Assembly (NCBI RefSeq): GCF_003385395.1
Contig: NZ_QNUG01000002.1
Coordinates: 91,612-155,611 of the forward strand
From: Epilithonimonas hispanica
Lineage (GTDB): Bacteria; Bacteroidota; Bacteroidia; Flavobacteriales; Weeksellaceae
Length of the DNA stretch: 64,000 nucleotides
Direction: 5' to 3'
Part shown: positions 41,441 to 48,640 of the stretch, one piece after another
Layout of the letters: every line of letters begins with the position of its first letter
Position numbering within the stretch: the first letter of the stretch is position 1
Program-made: the position numbers and the translations under genes
Notes under the pieces: generated by a model
Database searches by the model: none
Told to the model about the DNA's origin: nothing
What the model saw: only the letters and a program-made list of their open reading frames with translations

Positions 41441-42250
41441 ATGAAAACACTGAAACAGATTTTAATATTCGGAACCATTCAATTTTTGGGATGCTTTTTA
41501 GCAATGTCACAAACTTCATCTAAACCCGTAAAAGTTTCTCACGCAGAACCTATTTTTCAAGATTTGGTGAGAGATCTCGGTGCGAGAAAAGGTGAAAAAG
41601 AATTCAACATCGGAGCCGATTTTGCAAGCACTAAAAATTACAGAGAAAACGGATATTTGGCGGAATATGAATTTGCTCCCATCAATCGATTAGGTCTGGA
41701 AGTGGAAACCGATTTTTCATTTTTCAGTCCGAAAAACGGGACTGCAAAAGAACAAATTCCCGGAAACCGTTTGGATGGAATCAGATTTTCGGCGCAGTAT
41801 TCTTTTTTTGTTTCAGAAAAGGCCAAAACTTCTTTAGCAATCGGTTATACACAGGTTTTGGAGTTTAATGATTTTAAAAATTATGGGAAAGGGAAATTTA
41901 TTACGGGATTAACGTACAGTCCGTTTTTTGTTGCGGCAAAAAGATGGGGTTCTAGTATTCATACTTTGGTGTACGCATATCCAAAAATCCAACATCAATT
42001 TGGCGAAAGTGGAACTCCTGTGGATTGGGAAATCAACAGTTCTGTGATGTACACACTTCCCAATACAAGTCATTTTATTGGTGTGGAAGTAAATAAAGAA
42101 ATCAGTCACGGGAAAATGGTGGTGACTTTACGACCGCAAGTTAAAATCAAGATGAATTCTCATTTTGCAGTTGGAGTAGTCACAGGAATTCCTATGAATC
42201 ATGATCAACAGAATAATTCTTCTTTCTTTAGATTGATTTATGAACCTTGA
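41441..42250 (+). CDS. Outer-membrane barrel-like protein with HAEP motif
   Basis: 269 residues from ATG 41441 (an alternative TTG at 41429 gives four extra residues). Signal peptide up to about MSQ (residue 24), then VSHAEPIFQDLVRDLGARKG, a motif I associate with a Bacteroidota family of beta-barrel-like proteins next to two-component systems. The rest alternates amphipathic strands (GLEVETDFSFF, GIRFSAQYSFF, KMVVTLRPQVKIK) and ends in an aromatic residue region (FFRLIYEP), consistent with an outer-membrane barrel. Promoter carries four TTCCC half-sites. Substrate unknown. Confidence 0.78.
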   Translation: MKTLKQILIFGTIQFLGCFLAMSQTSSKPVKVSHAEPIFQDLVRDLGARKGEKEFNIGADFASTKNYRENGYLAEYEFAPINRLGLEVETDFSFFSPKNGTAKEQIPGNRLDGIRFSAQYSFFVSEKAKTSLAIGYTQVLEFNDFKNYGKGKFITGLTYSPFFVAAKRWGSSIHTLVYAYPKIQHQFGESGTPVDWEINSSVMYTLPNTSHFIGVEVNKEISHGKMVVTLRPQVKIKMNSHFAVGVVTGIPMNHDQQNNSSFFRLIYEP

Positions 42251-42266
42251 TTCCCAAATGTTTCCC
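42251..42266. promoter_or_regulatory. Response-regulator site 3: two TTCCC half-sites 11 bp apart
   Basis: TTCCCAAATG at 42251 and TTCCCAAATC from 42262. Same sequence and period as the sites at 39352 and 41380, here upstream of the PepSY-like gene. Confidence 0.65.
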
Positions 42267-42303
42267 AAATCGTTTTAGATATTAGCAATATAAAATTTAA
42301 ATT

Positions 42304-42750
42304 ATGAAAAATTTAATTTTAACAATCAGTGTTTTATGTTTAAGTTTTAATCACATTTCAGCGCAGGATATTCATCAGAATGAAGTTCCATCGGTTATTT
42401 TAAACCAGTTCCAAAAAAACTTCCCAAAAGCTTCGGATATCGATTGGGAGATCAAAGGTAACCTTTATGAAGTGGAATTTGAAACTAGATTCTTAGGTGA
42501 TGACCACAAGATTCTCTATTCCAGAGATGGAAAAATGGTTAGGCATGATGAAGAAATCTCCAAAAATAAACTTCCAAAAACTGTTTTAGCAACTATTAAC
42601 AAGTATTATGCGGGTTACAAAGTAGATGACGTAAAAAGAATTTTCAAAAACGGGAAAACGATTTACAAAGCCGAACTGAAAAATCATTCAATCGAATGGA
42701 AAATTGTTTTTGACAGTCAAGGAAGAATTTTACAGAAAAAAGAAGATTAA
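42304..42750 (+). CDS. PepSY-like periplasmic protein
   Basis: 148 residues with a signal peptide (MKNLILTISVLCLSFNHISAQ). Two PepSY-like (beta-lactamase-inhibitor-like) repeats: VILNQFQKNFPKASDIDWEI with LYEVEFETRFLGDDHKILYS, and VLATINKYYAGYKVDDVKRI with KTIYKAELKNHSIEWKIVFD. These proteins often accompany two-component systems in Bacteroidota and may bind or modulate signals at the membrane. It lies in the TTCCC regulon and is followed after 1 bp by the DUF2490 gene. Confidence 0.85.
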   Translation: MKNLILTISVLCLSFNHISAQDIHQNEVPSVILNQFQKNFPKASDIDWEIKGNLYEVEFETRFLGDDHKILYSRDGKMVRHDEEISKNKLPKTVLATINKYYAGYKVDDVKRIFKNGKTIYKAELKNHSIEWKIVFDSQGRILQKKED

Positions 42751-42751
42751 G

Positions 42752-43507
42752 ATGAGATGTTTTTTGAGTGTTATAATTTTACTATTTTTTGACTTCAACC
42801 TTTCTGCACAGATCAGTGCGCCAGGTTTGGGACACGCCAAAACGGCGAGCTGGTTTGCTGCAGGGTTTAAACAAAAAATGAATGAAAATTGGGAGTCTAT
42901 GACTTATTTCGGAATGGGAAGAACGAGTGAAAATGCTCTTGATTTTATAGGAAAACCTGCGATTTTGGTCCTCAATCAAGAATTTTATCATCAGTTGAAA
43001 AACAATTTGCAATATTCATTTGCTTTAAGTTTAAGAGATCAAAAAGTACAAAATTCTGAAAATAGAAAAACTATTGATCAGCAGGAAATAAGGTTGTACG
43101 GTAGATTGTCTTATGCTTTTAAAGGTGAGAAATTCAAAATCACACCAACTTTTAGACAAGAATTTAGAAAGTTTTTCGCCCCAAAAAGTTTGGAAGATGC
43201 AGAGTCTTTTGCATTTAGAAGTAGGTTTCGGTTGCAATTAAGTATAGATTTAAATCAAGACGCATCCAAAAAATTGATTTTGAGTTCGGAACAATTATTT
43301 TCAACAGAAAAAGGTGCAGTTTCAAAAGAATGGAGTGACATGCAATACCACGAAAGTCGGTTTTTAGCCTATTATTCGGTGACTCCCAAAAACTCGTCTG
43401 TCACTTTTGATATTGGTTATATGAATAATCTAGTGGGTAGAAATCATCCATACGATGTGAGTTATCTTGCTTTGGACATAGTTTTTATTGGGAAACATAA
43501 AGATTAG
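42752..43507 (+). CDS. DUF2490 outer-membrane protein
   Basis: 251 residues from ATG 42752, with signal peptide MRCFLSVIILLFFDFNLSAQ. DUF2490 pattern: WFAAGFKQKMNENWESMTYF, VLNQEFYHQLKNNLQYSF, EIRLYGRLSYAFKGEKFKIT and FRQEFRKFFAPKSLEDAESF, i.e. repeated amphipathic strands of a barrel. Translation is probably coupled to the PepSY-like gene. Likely a small outer-membrane barrel controlled by the same two-component system. Confidence 0.82.
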   Translation: MRCFLSVIILLFFDFNLSAQISAPGLGHAKTASWFAAGFKQKMNENWESMTYFGMGRTSENALDFIGKPAILVLNQEFYHQLKNNLQYSFALSLRDQKVQNSENRKTIDQQEIRLYGRLSYAFKGEKFKITPTFRQEFRKFFAPKSLEDAESFAFRSRFRLQLSIDLNQDASKKLILSSEQLFSTEKGAVSKEWSDMQYHESRFLAYYSVTPKNSSVTFDIGYMNNLVGRNHPYDVSYLALDIVFIGKHKD

Positions 43508-43511
43508 TAAT

Positions 43512-44831
43512 TCATTCCACAAACCAAATTTCAAATCGACTTCCTTGTTCCAAAGGTTTATAATTGAGATAACCCTTATGCGCTTCGATGATACTTTTAC
43601 TCAATGTCAAGCCAATTCCAGAGCCATTACTTCTCGTCGTAAAAAACGGAAGAAAAATCTTATCCTGAATTTCCTTTTGGATGCCGACTCCGTTGTCTTC
43701 TACAATCAAAACAATTCGTTTGTTTTGAGTTTTAATTTCGGTTTTAATCGTTCTTTCCACATTGTCAGAAACGGCATAAATGGCGTTGAGATAAAGATTG
43801 ATTAAACAACGTTCAATCATCTTTTCATCAGCAGAAATTATATGATTTTCCAAAGAGTTGATAATCGTAATATGATTTTTTTCAAATTCTGGTTTGAGGA
43901 AATTAAGAGCAGATTCTACAATATTCGTCAAAGAAATGGTTTTGAAAACTGGTTTTGGAAGTTCGGCAACTTGTCTGTAATCATCCACAAAATTCAGCAG
44001 TTGTTTCGATTTTGAATTGATAATCATCAGACTTTCCTTCATATCCTGTTGGTCTTCTTTTTCGATAATTTCCTGATTTGCAATGTATTCTAGATTCTGA
44101 ATCAAACTATTGACAGGCGTTAAAGTATTCAGAAGTTCGTGAGAAATCACTTTCATCAGATTGTTCCAAGCTAGTTTTTCTTTTTGTTCGATAATTTTCT
44201 GAACCGATTCTAAACTGATGATGCAGAAACGATGTTTCGCATTCTGAACTTTTTTCGTTCTGAGAGAAAACGATTGTTTCGCATTTTCATTAATTGAAAT
44301 ATCAAAAAATTCCTGAGAGTTTTCGTAGTTTGTCTGTTCGATGATTTTGTAAAAATCTGGCGCTTTATTTTCGTAGAGATTCCAAGAGTTATATTTTGGA
44401 ATTTCTAGAATTTCTAAGAAAACAGGATTCACGTAAAAAACGTCCCAATGATTATTTTTTTCTGTCAAAATCATCAATCCGATTTCTAATTGATTCAGGA
44501 TTTCCTCATACAAAAGTTTGTAGGAAGACAGCGAAAGATGTTCTTCTTTGCTTTGATAATAAAGTTTTACCGCATTATCGACCAACGTATTTTCTTCAGT
44601 TTTAGGAAATAATGAAAAATCCTTTTTCTGAATCGCCAAAAGCAGTTTTTCCGTTTTCTGAATGTATGATAAAGCCGAAGTTTGCGCCAAAATAATGCAC
44701 ACCAAACTTACCAATGAAAATAAAGTGCAATTAATCCATTTGTTTTGAGAATAAAAATCAAACGCAAAAATTCCACTGACAATCGCAAGCAAAATAAAAA
44801 TCAACCAAACAAAACGACTCGAATTCATCAA
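43512..44831 (-). CDS. NtrB-like sensor histidine kinase
   Basis: 439 residues. Two N-terminal membrane helices (about 7-25 and 33-52) with almost no periplasmic loop, a PAS-like domain (about 100-205, GLMILTEKNNHWDVFYVNPV), then H-box LMKVISHELLNTLTPVNSLI, N-box CLINLYLNAIYAVSD and G-box GSGIGLTLSKSIIEAHKG. The internal sensing design and pairing with the sigma-54 activator gene just upstream on the same strand (49 bp) mark an NtrB/AtoS-type partner. Confidence 0.93.
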   Translation of the reverse strand: MMNSSRFVWLIFILLAIVSGIFAFDFYSQNKWINCTLFSLVSLVCIILAQTSALSYIQKTEKLLLAIQKKDFSLFPKTEENTLVDNAVKLYYQSKEEHLSLSSYKLLYEEILNQLEIGLMILTEKNNHWDVFYVNPVFLEILEIPKYNSWNLYENKAPDFYKIIEQTNYENSQEFFDISINENAKQSFSLRTKKVQNAKHRFCIISLESVQKIIEQKEKLAWNNLMKVISHELLNTLTPVNSLIQNLEYIANQEIIEKEDQQDMKESLMIINSKSKQLLNFVDDYRQVAELPKPVFKTISLTNIVESALNFLKPEFEKNHITIINSLENHIISADEKMIERCLINLYLNAIYAVSDNVERTIKTEIKTQNKRIVLIVEDNGVGIQKEIQDKIFLPFFTTRSNGSGIGLTLSKSIIEAHKGYLNYKPLEQGSRFEIWFVE

Positions 44832-44848
44832 TTAATTATTTAAAAATC

Positions 44849-44880
44849 CATCAACCAAAAACTATCAACGAACAACCAAA
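44849..44880. repeat. ATCAAC-word repeat between NtrC- and NtrB-like genes
   Basis: CATCAACCAAAAACTATCAA followed by CGAACAACCAAAT. Same words occur at 46237-46331, 47789-47823 and 48551-48640. Confidence 0.55.
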
Positions 44881-46224
44881 TCATAATTCAAATTTTTCCA
44901 TTCTTCTGTACAATGCTGCTCTCGATAATCCCAAATCTTCCGCTGCCAAAGAAATATTTCCTCGATGTTTTTTCAATGCTTTTTTAATCAGGATTTCTTC
45001 CATTTCTTCGATGTTTAGATTGACGATTGTTTTCTCGGATTCTTCATCCTGAGGCATCAGCAATTTAAGATTTTTCTCGTTGGAAAGAATCACGCTTCTT
45101 TCGATGCAATGGTCAAGTTCACGGATATTTCCCGGCCAAGAATAATGTGTTAATTCTGAAATTAAAACTTCATTTAAAACCAAATCAGGTTTGTGATATT
45201 TCTGTTTGTATTTTTCCAAAAAATAATCAGCTAAATTTGAAATATCTTCAATTCGTTCTCTCAAACTTGGAATATTCAACTCAACCGTATTGATTCTATA
45301 GTATAAATCTTTTCGGAAACGGTTTTCAGAAACGGCTTTTTTAAGGTTTTCATTGGTTGCAAAAATAAATCTCACATCCAATAGTCGCTCTTTGCTTTCT
45401 CCAATTCTGGACAATTTTCTATTTTGAATCAAACTCAATAATTTGGTTTGAAGATGAAGCGGAAGATTCCCGATTTCGTCAAGGAAAACCGTTCCGTTTT
45501 CAGCGTTTTCGATTTTTCCGGCATAATCCTGATGTGCATCTGTAAATGCTCCTTTTTTATAACCAAATAATTCAGCTTCAAAAAGATTTTCCGAAAGACT
45601 TCCCAAATCGATATGAACAAAAGGTTGGTTTTTCCTTTCAGACAGTTCGTGAATGTTTTCTGCTAAAACATATTTTCCGGTTCCGTTTTCTCCCAAAAGC
45701 AGAACATTAGCGTCGGTGGCGGAAACTCGTTCAATTTGGTCCATCACTTCCTGCATTGCAGGAGATTTTGTTTCAAGCTGATATTGATTGGTTTTGATAC
45801 TGACATTTTCCCACTGATTCAGCTTTTTGTTTTTCCTCGAAACATCAACTGCGAGATTGACGGAAGCATATAATTTTTCGTTATTCCAAGGTTTTAGAAT
45901 AAAATCGGAAGCGCCATTTTTTAACGCCTCAACAGCCAATTCCACTTCTCCATAAGCAGTCATCAGAATAATCGGAAGCTGAGGTTCTAAAGTTTTGATT
46001 TCCTGCATCCAATACAAACCGTCTTGTCCGTTTTCAAAACCTTTTCGGAAATTCATATCCAAAAGAACCGTGTCAACTTGTTGTTCGGATAAAAATTTCA
46101 AAATATTTTTGGGCTGACTGAGACAACTGACTTCCGTGAAAAATTTCTTAAGCCAAACTCTCGCCGAAAACAAAATGTCCTCGTCATCATCCACAATTAA
46201 AATATGAGCTTCTTTTTTTCGCAT
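44881..46224 (-). CDS. Sigma-54-dependent response regulator (NtrC family)
   Basis: 447 residues. Receiver with phospho-Asp in TVLLDMNFRKG (about 56). AAA+ domain: Walker A GENGTGKYVLAENIH, sigma-54 contact loop GAFTDA (the canonical GAFTGA with Asp for Gly, a variant common in Bacteroidota), Walker B GTVFLDEIGNLP, sensor/Arg finger region RFRKDLYYRINTVELNIPSL. C-terminal Fis-type helix-turn-helix: GNISLAAEDLGLSRAALYRR. It should activate a sigma-54 promoter from an upstream site; a matching promoter is at 46436-46450, ahead of the divergent export operon. Confidence 0.95.
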   Translation of the reverse strand: MRKKEAHILIVDDDEDILFSARVWLKKFFTEVSCLSQPKNILKFLSEQQVDTVLLDMNFRKGFENGQDGLYWMQEIKTLEPQLPIILMTAYGEVELAVEALKNGASDFILKPWNNEKLYASVNLAVDVSRKNKKLNQWENVSIKTNQYQLETKSPAMQEVMDQIERVSATDANVLLLGENGTGKYVLAENIHELSERKNQPFVHIDLGSLSENLFEAELFGYKKGAFTDAHQDYAGKIENAENGTVFLDEIGNLPLHLQTKLLSLIQNRKLSRIGESKERLLDVRFIFATNENLKKAVSENRFRKDLYYRINTVELNIPSLRERIEDISNLADYFLEKYKQKYHKPDLVLNEVLISELTHYSWPGNIRELDHCIERSVILSNEKNLKLLMPQDEESEKTIVNLNIEEMEEILIKKALKKHRGNISLAAEDLGLSRAALYRRMEKFEL

Positions 46225-46236
46225 TTCTTTTTATTT

Positions 46237-46331
46237 GGTTGTCGGTTGACAGTTTTTGGTTGATGGTTGTGATTGTAGCATTTTAGAAAAAATTTAAAAA
46301 CAATCAACTAACAACCGACAACCATCAACTA
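46237..46331. repeat. Inverted ATCAAC-word repeat in the divergent promoter region
   Basis: GGTTGTCGGTTG (46237-46248) is exactly inverted as CAACCGACAACC (46312-46323), with further words ATCAACTAACAAC around. It could be a hairpin or a regulator-binding region. Confidence 0.65.
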
Positions 46332-46341
46332 AATTTGTTCG

Positions 46342-46363
46342 TTTTCGCACAAAAAGTGTCCGA
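46342..46363. promoter_or_regulatory. Possible activator site (CAC-AAAAA-GTG)
   Basis: TTTTCGCACAAAAAGTGTCC contains a short dyad CAC-A5-GTG about 85 bp upstream of the sigma-54-like promoter, a suitable distance for an NtrC-type activator. Weak symmetry; low confidence. Confidence 0.25.
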
Positions 46364-46435
46364 TAATGAACAGTTTTAAAATTAATAAATTGATATTTGA
46401 TCACATTTACAGAGAGTTACAAGATTATAAATTTG

Positions 46436-46450
46436 TGGCACTTGCATTGT
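46436..46450 (+). promoter_or_regulatory. Sigma-54-like promoter (TGGCAC-N5-TTGT)
   Basis: TGGCAC at 46436-46441 and TTGT at 46447-46450, with the 10-nt spacing between the GG (-24) and the G of the -12 element. The -12 has GT instead of GC. It lies 34 bp upstream of the MacA-like ATG and is divergent from an NtrC-type activator gene. Confidence 0.65.
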
Positions 46451-46483
46451 GTAATTGTCTGTAAGTAAAATAGTTATCTAAAT

Positions 46484-47725
46484 ATGGATACGAAAATAGT
46501 AAAAAAGAAATCTAAACTAAAATTTGTCTTAATCATTGTTGCTTCCGCGGCAGCAGTTTTGGTTTTTGGATGGTATTTCCTCAAGCAGAAAAAAACTTAT
46601 AATGTAAAATCGGAAGATATTACGATTGATGAAGTAACCAATGGAAAATTCGAAGATATGTTGATGGTAACTGCGCAGACGCAATCTCTTAATTCTTCTC
46701 TTGTAAATGTTTTGGAAGGCGGTGCTGTAAAAGAAATTTTTGCGGAAGATGGACAAATGTTAACTAAAGGACAACCAATCGCAAGAGTTTATAATCCAAA
46801 TACGGAATTCAATTATCTGAATCAGGAAACAGGAATTATGCAACAGATCAGCCAGATGAGAAGTTCGCTTTTGGAATTTAAAAATCAAGAATTTAATCAG
46901 GATAAAGAACTGTTACAGTCTCAGAATGATTATAATACGGCGTTGCAAAGTTTTAATCTTCAAAAAAGATTGTACGATGCGGAAATTGGAAAGAAAACCG
47001 ATTATGATATTGCACTTCAGAATTTGAATTATCAAAAAGACAGAAAACAAATCGTAGAAAAAGGGGCTTCTAATGAGAAAATTTCTAGAAATTCTCAGTT
47101 CGCAGCGATTAATAATTCCATTAATCAAATGGAAAAAAGTTTGAATTTCCTTCGTTCCAACAAAAATAATTTCCTGATAATGTCGCCTGCTTCTGGAAGG
47201 TTGTCATCATTCAATATTTCGCTTGGACAAAATTTGACGACTGGAGAAAGCATCGGAAAAATCGATTTGATGGGCGGTTACAAGTTGGTTGCAAAAGTTG
47301 ATGAATATTACATCAATAAATTAACCAACGGAATCAAAGGAAGTCTGGATAACAATGGAAAAGAATACGAAGTGATTATCACGAAAATCCTTCCGGAAGT
47401 GAAAGACGGACAGTTTTCAGTTGAATTAAATTTCATTGATGCAAAAATTGAAAATCTTAAAATCGGAATGACTTTCGGGGTAAAATTGAAATTGTCTGCC
47501 GACACACAAAGTATGATGATTCCGAAAGGGAATTTCTACAAAGACACCAATGGAAAATGGATTTTTGTAGTGAAAAATAACAAAGCTGAAAAACGAAACA
47601 TCAGTCTGGGAAGAGAAAATCCTCTTTATTATGAAGTGACTTCTGGATTGAAACAAGGCGAATCGGTCATTACTTCAGATTATTCTGAATTGAAAAAATA
47701 TGAAATTTTAGATATTAGAAAATAG
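46484..47725 (+). CDS. MacA/HlyD-like periplasmic adaptor
   Basis: 413 residues. One N-terminal membrane helix (about 13-30), lipoyl half-motif LEGGAVKEIFAEDGQMLTKG, a coiled-coil hairpin (about 110-225, many Gln/Asn/Lys), second lipoyl half FLIMSPASGRLSSFNI and a beta-barrel plus membrane-proximal domain. Adaptor between the FtsX-type permeases and TolC encoded downstream. The gene is first in an operon headed by the sigma-54-like promoter. Confidence 0.92.
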   Translation: MDTKIVKKKSKLKFVLIIVASAAAVLVFGWYFLKQKKTYNVKSEDITIDEVTNGKFEDMLMVTAQTQSLNSSLVNVLEGGAVKEIFAEDGQMLTKGQPIARVYNPNTEFNYLNQETGIMQQISQMRSSLLEFKNQEFNQDKELLQSQNDYNTALQSFNLQKRLYDAEIGKKTDYDIALQNLNYQKDRKQIVEKGASNEKISRNSQFAAINNSINQMEKSLNFLRSNKNNFLIMSPASGRLSSFNISLGQNLTTGESIGKIDLMGGYKLVAKVDEYYINKLTNGIKGSLDNNGKEYEVIITKILPEVKDGQFSVELNFIDAKIENLKIGMTFGVKLKLSADTQSMMIPKGNFYKDTNGKWIFVVKNNKAEKRNISLGRENPLYYEVTSGLKQGESVITSDYSELKKYEILDIRK

Positions 47726-47823
47726 ACTGGATAGATAATAGACATTAGACAGAAAATTTAATTCAATTACTAATTTATAATAGGCTAAGAACTATCAACC
47801 AACAACTAAAAACAATCAACTAA
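47723..47823. repeat. Dispersed words (ATAGATAATAGAC and ATCAAC types) ahead of the ATPase gene
   Basis: GACTGGATAGATAATAGACA is at 47724-47743, then AACTATCAACCAACAACTA at about 47789-47807 and ACAATCAACTAATT up to the ATG. Two repeat families share one 100-bp gap. Confidence 0.5.
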
Positions 47824-47825
47824 TT

Positions 47826-48548
47826 ATGATAAACATCACCAACCTTTCAAAAATCTATAAAACCGAAGATGTTCAAACTAACGCGCTTAACAATGTAAGT
47901 CTGCAAATCAAAGAAGGCGAATTTGTTGCAATAATGGGACCTTCAGGTTGTGGGAAATCGACTTTTCTTAATATTCTTGGTTTGCTGGACAGCGCTTCTT
48001 CAGGTTCTTATCAATTTGAATCAACAGAAACCATCGGAACTTCTGAGAAGAAAAAATCAGACATCAGAAAGAAAAACATCGGTTTCATTTTCCAGAATTT
48101 TAATTTGATTGACGAATTAACGGTTTATGAAAACATCGAATTGCCATTGATTTATAACGGTATTTCTTCCTCGGAAAGAAAAAGAAGAGTGGAAGAAATT
48201 ATGGAGAAAATTAACATCGCTCACAGAGCAAAACATTATCCACAGCAACTTTCCGGAGGTCAACAACAGAGAGCGGCGGTTGCAAGAGCTTTGGTAACAA
48301 GACCAAAATTAATTCTTGCCGATGAGCCAACTGGAAATCTAGACAGTTCCAACGGAAACGAAGTAATGAATCTTTTGGCAGAACTTCACAGAGAAGGTTC
48401 TACGATTGCAATGGTAACGCACTCTTCTTATGATGCGGGTTACGCTTCCAGAATTGTGAATATGAAAGACGGCGAGATTTTCAGCGAGGAACATTCTTCT
48501 CAAAGAAAAGATGTCTTCGAAAAAGCAGACGCAAAAAACTTTGAGTAA
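47826..48548 (+). CDS. ABC transporter ATP-binding protein (MacB/LolD-like)
   Basis: 240 residues. Walker A GPSGCGKST (about 38-46), signature LSGGQQQRAAVARAL, Walker B LILADEPTGNLDSS, switch His in MVTHSSYD. Paralogue of the ATPase at 269-970. It must energise one or both of the FtsX-type permeases that follow, since no other ATPase is encoded in the operon. Confidence 0.95.
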   Translation: MINITNLSKIYKTEDVQTNALNNVSLQIKEGEFVAIMGPSGCGKSTFLNILGLLDSASSGSYQFESTETIGTSEKKKSDIRKKNIGFIFQNFNLIDELTVYENIELPLIYNGISSSERKRRVEEIMEKINIAHRAKHYPQQLSGGQQQRAAVARALVTRPKLILADEPTGNLDSSNGNEVMNLLAELHREGSTIAMVTHSSYDAGYASRIVNMKDGEIFSEEHSSQRKDVFEKADAKNFE

Positions 48549-48550
48549 AA

Positions 48551-48640
48551 ATTTAGTTGATGGTTGTCGGTTGTTAGTTGATGGAGATTCTCAAAACTAA
48601 CAACAATCAACTAACAACAATCAACCCAAAATCAACAATT
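48551..48640. repeat. Inverted ATCAAC-word repeat ahead of permease 1
   Basis: GTTGATGGTTGTCGGTTGTT is followed by its inverted counterparts AACAACAATCAACTAACAAC. It directly precedes the ATG at 48641. Confidence 0.6.

Noticed and set aside
46436..46450. Sigma-70/TAnnTTTG-type promoter for the MacA-like gene
   Set aside because: No TAnnTTTG box is present in the 100 bp before 46484; the -24/-12 element explains the region better.
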